Source of the DNA: Mesostigma viride
Lineage: Eukaryota > Streptophyta > Mesostigmatophyceae > Mesostigmatales > Mesostigmataceae
Assembly: GCA_009746045.1 (NCBI GenBank)
Contig: RPFO01000076.1
Span: forward strand, 1,242,114 to 1,302,113
Direction: 5' to 3'
DNA: 60,000 nt
The position numbers and the translations under genes are program-made. How positions within the stretch are numbered: the first letter of the stretch is position 1; the number at the start of each line of letters is the position of its first letter. The notes beneath the pieces were generated by a model. It was not told where the DNA came from and made no database searches. It saw only the letters and a list, made by a program, of their open reading frames with translations. Shown piece after piece: positions 52,994 through 60,000 of this stretch.

Positions 52994-54897
52994 TAGGGGA
53001 CTCGGCGCGGCGAATATTTTCCGCGCCAAAAAAATTCCGCGGTACCCTCCGTACCGTGAAAAGTGGGTGCACGGTGCGCGCACCCCTTGCGGAAGTGGCC
53101 ATGGCGACTACTTTTAGACGAAACGTGACAAATCTGGCTCGCGGAAAGCAGAGAAAATGCTCGATTCTTGGAGAAAATTAGTTACTGATTCTAATTTATG
53201 GTGGGATAGTTGCGATCTATAATGTCGCGGGCTCTTTTTCTTTACCATCGGCAGGGGGGGTCCGGCCTGAATTTCTGTCGGGATGAATAAAGTATAATGG
53301 ATGCCTGCAGGTGTGATTGTCTATTGTTGCCAGTTTTGATGGTCCTAATGGAAGCTAGTTTAATGATGTTTCTAAAGCCGTAAAAATTCCCGCTGCTATC
53401 TTTACCTTTCCCGTCATTTTGCGGTAAGATAACATTAGGCCTGCGCGATGCGCGCCCGACCTCTCAATGAAAGGGTGGCCTTTCTTGTGCGCCTGGGCAC
53501 GAATAAATGCCCGTTATGGTACGTTCTTGTATTAAACTTCCTAAGATAGCACTTTCCTGCTTTCTTAGCTCGTTGAGCGTAAGCTTTTTGCCTTCTTTCC
53601 GGCCAGATGCAGCCATGAAGTTGCGGGTCCTGGGGCTGCATCGCTGGATTCCTGGATGTTTTTTAGCAAGTTCGTCTGTGACGTGGCTGGCTTGCTGCAG
53701 CGCGTGGCCCACAACCTGTCGGGAAGGTGTAATGCTTTTATTTCCATGCTTCTCTGAAATTTCTTTTGCTTTATAGACAGTTGTGTTCGAGGAAATTCAC
53801 GCGGTCTTCCTAAGCAGCGGCATCATTTTCCCCAGACACTGACGAGCTGGCACCTGTCTCCTAAAGAAAGTGGCTCGTGCTTGTTAGAAAGGAGGCAGTG
53901 TGCATTTTGCGGGACACAATGCTTTGGTGGCACATGCGTCAGGTAGGTTGTTCCAATGGTCTCTTCACCTTTCCCACTGAGTAAATGATAGCCTTTGTCA
54001 TGCTAACCAGAGCAGCTAGCCACAGGTTGGCTGGATAAAAAGTCAGCTTATTTTCTCTTTATATACTGCGTGTGTGGTCCTCCACATGTCCGGCTTGTTG
54101 GGCATTTTGGAAGAGGGTTTTTAATGTGTTGTTGGGTGGAACAACTTGGTTGTTGGCACAAAATCACACATTATTAGCCTGAGATAGGCATGACATATGC
54201 TGCTCAGGCGTGTCGTCCTACCAGCCTTGTTGTTAAGGGTAGACTCACAGGGCTGGCTGTGCCGAGGGAGGGGTGGGGCGTATGACGCTCCGGACATCCT
54301 CCTCACACTCCGTGATCAAAGTGGGCATGTTTTTGGGTGTCTAGGGTAGCAAAACAGATGTCATTTTGGCTCAGCACTAGCTCAATTCTCTTTAATTAGC
54401 GTCTACCCAGGTGGCATCACAGGAAAATCAATAACTTGAGCTGCGCTTGTCAGAATGAGCTCAAACTTTGGGGTTGTGTTTCCCCCCACTCAGTGGAATA
54501 TAAAATGTATGGATGACCCAATCTGATGTGTTAATGATTTGATTTTTGTTTTTGGCTCAAAAAAGTACCCATTTTGCGTGAGAATTAATAACTCAAACAA
54601 ATGTGACCATTTTGGCCATGTAAATAGCCCATGCAGCTTTTAAAAAAGTGGGGGAACTTTGCAGGAATGTATGGGCAGGTCATTTGGATAAGTGGTTTGT
54701 CTTGGGCAAAATATCTCATAAATAGCGTCTTTTTCTATTTTTAGCTCGCCACCGGTGCGTGGTTGGGGGTAGTACCCCCAACAAGTGGTGGCATGAATGT
54801 CCAAACATCATAATTATGGTACTCCATCATCACTAGATGGTTCCCGAGTGCATTGGAACTGATATTCATTAAAGTCAGTTTTTCAGGCTTTTGGACG
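52994..54897. other. About 1.9 kb foreign segment interrupting LINE copy 3
   Basis: LINE homology stops at 52993 and resumes at 54898, with only two bases of the LINE missing. The insert starts in GGACTCGGCGCGGCG and ends in AT-rich DNA that is part of an inverted-repeat pair (54540-54800 with 55290-55530). No open frame or clear terminal repeats of its own are seen, and the nature is unresolved. Confidence 0.4.
54540..54800 (+). repeat. Left arm of a diverged inverted repeat
   Basis: It contains TAGCGTCTTTTTCTATTTTT and GGGGGTAGTACCCCCAACAA. The arm at 55290-55530 carries these in the same order when reverse-complemented (TAGCGTCTTTTGCTATTTAT; GGGGGTAGTACCCTCAACAA). Identity is patchy, so the arms are old. 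Confidence 0.5.
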
Positions 54898-54971
54898 TAC
54901 GGTAGCTGTGCTGCCACTCAGGAATCGGCGGCGCGTCGGCAAGCAGGATCCGGTTGCAGACGTCAAGCAGG
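54898..54971 (-). mobile_element. LINE family A fragment, segment 5 or captured piece
   Basis: 74 bp matching about 39737-39810 (TACGGTAGCTGTGCTGCCAC to GACGTCAAGCAG). On the minus strand it encodes LLDVCNRILLADAPPIPEWQ and HSYR. It resumes almost exactly where segment 4 stopped, and it lies between the two arms of the 54.5/55.5 kb inverted repeat. Confidence 0.8.
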
Positions 54972-55289
54972 GTTGCATTGCCATACTTGTAACGATATTG
55001 CAGGATAAGGTTTCTAGGCATCTCTAGAAGGTTGACGCTGTAAATGTATAAATTAAAGCAATAAACAGCGGCCAAGGAGCCGCAGCCATTGCAACCAAAC
55101 CATTCCAAAGTCATTCTCAACTCGTACTCACACATTCATGTCCCACGTAGCTCCCACAGAAACCAGCATCTTCATTAAAACAATTAGTGGAAGCTTAAGG
55201 GGAAGTGCGCCACAAAACCACCCTAAAATTGACACATGCTAATATAAACCTATATTCATTTCCACTATGCTCAGCAATTGGGGGCATGA

Positions 55290-55530
55290 AATAACATGTT
55301 TGGTGAGTTGTCCATGCACTTGTTGAGGGTACTACCCCCATATATACGCCAATAATGCACTATAAATAGCAAAAGACGCTAATTAGGACTAGGTATGCCC
55401 CAGCCAATCCACATATCCGTTTGGGACAGCGAGATATACCCATGTAGAATCGTTCAAGGCCAAAACATTGGGCTACTCACAAGTAGCATCTGAGGTGCAT
55501 TGTGAGAGTAATTAATTTCCCCCCCCAAAA
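55290..55530 (-). repeat. Right arm of a diverged inverted repeat
   Basis: Reverse-complement partner of 54540-54800. Between the arms are the LINE fragment and about 320 bp of unrecognised DNA. Confidence 0.5.
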
Positions 55531-55704
55531 GCACCTTTTTTCCCGGACATTGCATAAAAGTGACATGAAATCATGGAATTAGAGGCCACAAAGATATACA
55601 AAATTCCAAAATTGATCGACAAATACGCCCGCCAATTTACAGGTCAATCTGATTAGCGGTCTGCAAGTAATTAACTGAGGCAGGTTGCTACCTGGACGCT
55701 CGCT

Positions 55705-56250
55705 GTACTAGTCACTGTCACTGTCACTGCCGTTGTCACAGTCCTCTCCACAGCAAACTGGGCAGAACCAGGCCCCTTTGGGCACGATAGGCAGCAGGGG
55801 GATCGTGCAGCTCAGATGGAGGCCTCCTTCGCACCCGGATGAGCTGCACAGCAGGAAGGGGGCATCGTCGGGTGCGTCATGCAGTCTTAGAGCAGCGCAA
55901 GCAAGGAATGTGGGCAGTGTCACACTCATCCTCATCACCCTGCCCCCCAGTGGCATCCCCCACCCCCCCCATAGAACACCGCCTTGGTGTATGGGTGCTG
56001 GCCACGCTGCTTGTCCTTCTTGGCATCATCCCAGTGGTGGCCACGCTTTGTGCTATTGGCCTTTGCAGCCCTGGCCTTGAACTCTAGCGTCCGTTTTACC
56101 ACCTGCTGGCGCTCCCTCTTTTTCCTCAGCTCATCCAGCTGTGCAAGGGCAGCGGGGGAGGTGTCTACATCCATAAGCAAACGGCTAGGCACCACATCTG
56201 CCCTTACCTGCCCTCGGCATGGCCAACCTTGCAAGCGCAAGCATAGCAAC
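55705..56250 (-). pseudogene. Decayed PHD-finger protein fragment
   Basis: The minus strand shows a charged helical segment (ALAQLDELRKKRERQQVVKR, then FKARAAKANSTKRGHHWDDA) running into a G-rich homopolymer. In another frame it reads DEDECDTAHIPCLRCSK, and in a third LLCSSSGCEGGLHLSC followed by PKGAWFCPVCCGEDC and an acidic Ser/Asp tail ending at a TAG. Put together, the Cys/His order is Cx2C...Cx4C-x4-Hx2C...Cx2C, that of a PHD zinc finger (usually a histone H3-tail reader). Two frameshifts, at the G run near 55967 and before 55870, are needed. It could be a relic of a host chromatin gene or of a transposon-encoded protein; sequencing slips in the homopolymer are possible. Confidence 0.45.
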
Positions 56251-56259
56251 ATGATCGCT

Positions 56260-57960
56260 AGGCATACATGCCAAGAGAGCATACAATATACTCAACCCAA
56301 GGTTACCTTGTAAACTTCATGATTAGAACTCGGCAAGTCTATGACCAAAAGCACATATAAATAACTCTTACACACTGATGACGACACATGCTCAAGGTTG
56401 GGGGTCACTGTGACACGCACTGATGAGTTTCCTAGACGACCACCGGACAGGCGCTAAGGACCACTCAGTAACCAAGTATAAACACAATTACACTTTACAT
56501 GCCATCCAACATGCATCAAATACATGCTGAATATGTTATGAAGTACACAGGGTTGGCCACACACCTCATACCCCTTAACCGTCCCTCGAGCATGGCCAGA
56601 CTTATAAGCATGTGAATAGCAATAATGATGATGGCACTAAAATGCCTTACCAGCATTTTCTATGTTTCTCCCAGGTTAGAGTGTAAGGTTCATGCCAACC
56701 AAGCTAATCAATACAGCAACAACTCCTGAACTGCCCTACCTGAGATGGGCGACAAACTGGAACTATGGAGGGCAAGGAACCAAGGAGATCATGGCATACA
56801 AAGCTTGCATGCAGTCAAAGTACTGCCCAGCAAACTTCCGTTATTCCCCGGACATAAACGTAATCAAAACCACGAAGTTGGGCATTGAAAGCAACCGGAA
56901 TTATCACGTCTGCCGGAGTTACAGGTTACATTGCGCTTAACACGCTTACTTAGAACGATGCGGTTGAGAATGACAGCCAGAACCTTGTTCTTGACGTGCG
57001 CCCAGGCCGCCAGCTGCGCGGGCCAGCTCAAGAAATATATATTAATTAAAGGACGGTGACGCGTGGGAAGCACCCAGCCTTGCGGCAAGAGAAAAATATG
57101 GCTTGCGCTCGCCCTGGTTTTCGCCAGGCGCGACTGCGACATCACGACGAAAAAATAGAGACTCTTTGACGCATGCAACTCCCTCTTCTCCCCATGTCGC
57201 CCATAAGCCCAGAAGCGTACCATAACCCATACTCGCAATATCCGCAGCGCCTGGGCGGAAAAAGAAATTGTAAAACCGAACTGCGAACTGACCTATCCTG
57301 CGATCTACGTAGCTCTCAGATTTTCTTCAACAATTCAAAAATCCGTTCATGAACGAAATTTTTGACATATACAAAGCACCTGCACGTGAAGAATAACATA
57401 TTTGAAATCACTAGTCACTAGATGACGATCTAAAATGCTGTCTTCGTCCGGGGCAAAATAATGCCCTATAACATTCTGGCAAGCCTCGGAACTGGCACGA
57501 CCCCATAGCCGCCACTCGACAAAACACTCGATTGCATTGCGATGTTCTTGCCGTTGTAGGTACTTTTCGTCGCCTCATATTTTCCAGGTACCGTCGACCC
57601 CTGTCGACCCCAGGGGCTTGGCGCGCTCAGTACCTATCCCAGTTTCGCGCCAAAACCCACCAAGTGACCCTAGGACCAAATTTGGCGCCAAAACCGCGCC
57701 CCTGACCCCCCCCGTCTCAAACGAGGACTATGTCCTCAAATGAGGACATTTGGTTTTTGGACACCATTACAAAGTCTTTAAGACTATTCTGCAACCCCAT
57801 GACAGGGTCAGGCAAAATTCTCAGCCAGGGGAGTGACTCCACCCTGACCCCTGTCCAGCAGAGTGTGTCTGAACTCTGAAGGACCTGCTGTCAGCCAACA
57901 CTTGGCTGCCCAGCCTACTGGGATGCCTCCCACCTAGATCAAGGCAGTTTGGTCTACTAT
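56260..57960. other. Intergenic, nothing recognised
   Basis: No supported gene. The stretch nearest 57.9 kb is probably the 3' non-coding part of the second LTR element, but no LTR pair can be identified inside the window. Confidence 0.35.
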
Positions 57961-57967
57961 GGCTCAG

Positions 57968-60000
57968 ACTCCCCCCTTGGAAGCCATGAGCCCACGGAGC
58001 AGAGGGTACTGCAGCTCAGCCTTCTCCTCCAGCTTGGTGAGAGCATCTGCAGGGTGTCCACGCCAGCCGCATGTTCAATGTTAGCTAAGCAAGACATTTC
58101 CTTGAGCAACAAATAATCAAGGTCCCTGCTCCTGGCCAGCTGCATGCCTGTGCACAAACTGCACCATGCCCATGCTGTCAGTTCTCACCAGTGACAGTGT
58201 GCATCTGCAACCGACAGGAACCACTTGACATAGCTGGTAAAATAGCTCCCTCAAGTAAAGAGCAGTATGAAGCCCTTCACAGATTGCCCTGCACTCAGCA
58301 ATGTCACTGCTGGGAGTTACCCTGTTCTGCAACCGACCGTACCAGCAGACCAGAGAGGACTGTTCCTGCACCAGGGATATTAATGCTGCTGCACGGCCCC
58401 TGACCTCTGTGACCTTCCTACTATCCATAGAACTGTCCACATAGAGTACCATGTCAAAAGGCCTGTACAAATCCAGAGGACCCAGCATGAGAGGGGGAGA
58501 CATGCGAACAGCCTCTACCACGCTCTCAGCACCCACCTCAACCAGCTGGGATTCGGTAAACCGACTCAGTACCAACAGGTCAGGAGCACAAATGCTGGCC
58601 AGCCATGCCAACATACCCCGTATCGTTGCACATCTGGCCTGGGTGATGGGCTCCTGCAAGGCATCTATGATCTGCTGGGGATAATCCTTACCACCCTCCA
58701 GCTTGATGGACCACGTACCCTGCTGATGGATCAAAGTTGCCTGCATTCCACAAAACACCATGGACTCATTCTCAACCATGTACTGGATCTTACCCAGCTC
58801 AAACCGCTTCTGGCTGGATCCTGGCCAGAGTCAACTCTTGCCAGGTGTGAGGGCCCAGGAGATGCAGATCATCACCATGCAGGGAGGCAAACGCTGGCAG
58901 CCCATCATGGCTACCCCAGGAAACAGACAAGGATCAACTGGAGACACGCATGAGAGACCACAGACAGACCTGAGGTACTTCTCCAAGCTCTTCCTCCAGA
59001 TGATGGGACTCGATCTAAGGCCTTCCACGCCTTTGAGAATCCTCAGATACCTCGTCTTCAGCTATGCCCTCCACACTGCAGGCACCTTAACAAAGAAAGG
59101 GGGTATTGTGCGCCAAGTATCCTGTGCTTCCTGCTGATCACCCTTCAGAAAAGCCCTCTTGAAATCTACCAACACAGAGCTATAGGGTATCCCCTTGTTC
59201 AGAAAAGACAAGTAAATGCACAACAAAATCCTCCATGTATCATGCAGCATCCCTGGTGTGTAAAGCTCCTCATCTTCTAACTGTCCAGTGCCATGGTACT
59301 CAGTCACAACTGGTCTAACATGGGGCACCTGCACGCCATCCACCTCCTTGAGCTTGAGGACAAACATCAACCTGAGCAGCTGGTGATCCTCAGGGAGGAC
59401 ATCCACAGGCTCTGCACAGTTGGCAACTATCCACTCATGCCCAGAAGCAACAAAGCCAAGAGTCCATGCCTTAGCCATCTTGGGTGCATCATCTCCACAA
59501 GCTTGCGCCAAGGTACAGGACTCGTTCCTGGGATCTGGTACCTCTGCACACCCAACTCACATGGGTCAAACGTAGTAGGGAGGATCAGCAGGTCCCCATC
59601 AATGGGCTCCTTTGTATCAGGACCCTCTGCCACTTTACCCCTCACAGCCCTTACAGCCACACTAAGACCCTGGGAGTAGCGATATCTCTGCAAGGGAAGG
59701 CGGCCCTGCCCCTCTAATGCTAGTTCCTCAGAGGATATCCTCACCCCTGGCAAGCACAAGAAGTTCTGACCTAGTAGAATGGCAGGCCCCTGATACCCTT
59801 CTACCACACTGAACGTGGTGGGCACCCACAGGATAGGCACACTCACTTCTCCCAAGATCTTCATGGACACATTCCCAGAGAAATCAGACACAGCTAGGCA
59901 GCTAGCTAGGGGATGACCACTGCAAGCCTGCAGCATCCTCTACCCTTAGAATGGACACCTGTGAGTTGGTATCCACAGTTAGGTTAAATAGTGCCGGAAC
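57968..60000 (-). mobile_element. Second LTR retrotransposon of the same lineage, decayed, partial
   Basis: Minus-strand PR, RT and RNase H in the same relative order as the 45-52 kb element, continuing beyond the right edge of the window. Gag, integrase and the 5' LTR would lie outside. Proteins are only moderately similar to the first element, so this is a different family in the same lineage. Confidence 0.8.
57968..60000 (-). pseudogene. Protease - RT - RNase H coding remnant (second LTR element)
   Basis: Protease at the window edge: LFNLTVDTNSQVSIL (DT active site) and VVEGYQGPAILLGQNFLCLP. A one-base slip near 59480 leads to RT: KMAKAWTLGFVASGHEWIVA, HVRPVVTEYHG, SVLVDFKRAFLKGD (motif A); an in-frame TAG at about 59060; GVEGLRSSPIIWRK; then in another frame ASLHGDDLHLLGP (catalytic DD). 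RNase H: MVLYVDSSMDSRK, SDIAECRAICEGL and LVRTDSMGMVQF, and after more slips GHPADALTKLEEKAELQYPL. The match to the first element in order and in the HGDD box supports a shared permuted architecture. Multiple frameshifts make it inactive. Confidence 0.8.

Noticed and set aside
56864-57238. Minus-strand frame of 124 codons as a gene
   Set aside because: Composition and lack of conserved pattern suggest a chance frame, and there is no supporting context.

Overview
This window is nuclear DNA from a eukaryote with large, repeat-rich intergenic and intronic space, most likely a microalga or other protist. The evidence is one multi-exon gene with canonical GT-AG introns, non-LTR and LTR retrotransposons, DNA transposons with terminal inverted repeats and target duplications, and long microsatellites. 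A TGTAA poly(A)-like signal after the gene and GC-rich exons would fit a green alga, but this assignment is an inference.

The only convincing host gene is on the + strand, in five exons between 13046 and 36564. It encodes a predicted 714-residue fusion of a NeuC-type hydrolysing UDP-GlcNAc 2-epimerase (residues about 10-430) and a NeuA-type CMP-sialic acid synthetase (about 462-714). These are the first and last steps of sialic-acid-type sugar activation; the condensing enzyme (NeuB type) is not in the window. Intron 3 is about 17.7 kb and lies inside the synthetase domain. It is packed with mobile elements: a LINE reverse transcriptase fragment, a LINE with a restriction-like endonuclease, a 4.4 kb element with mariner-like ends, paired MITE-like elements and a hexanucleotide array. 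A 214 bp segment just upstream of exon 1 has a near-identical inverted copy 7.1 kb upstream.

Layout. 0.4-4.2 kb: a foldback-like element whose arms are tandem repeats. 6.6-8.5 kb: an ORF1-only LINE with an intact 462-residue ORF1. 8.8-12.7 kb: simple repeats and unrecognised DNA. 12.7-36.7 kb: the sialic-acid gene. 37.0-41.3 kb: two copies of an APE-type LINE (family A), then a different RT fragment to 41.87 kb. 42.5-53.0 kb (perhaps 55 kb): one family A LINE copy split by successive insertions: an RLE-type LINE (family B), a TIR element, and a complete 7.6 kb LTR retrotransposon that itself carries a piggyBac-like element. 55.7-56.3 kb: a decayed PHD-finger fragment. 58-60 kb: a second, decayed LTR retrotransposon of the same lineage on the - strand, running off the window.

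The most unusual features are the NeuC-NeuA fusion and the LTR retrotransposon lineage. The latter has copia-like parts in the order gag-INT-PR-RT-RNaseH, with the protease between integrase and RT, and an HGDD box in place of YVDD in both copies. The LINEs share a 3' design of a short hairpin followed by a (TTAA)n tail.
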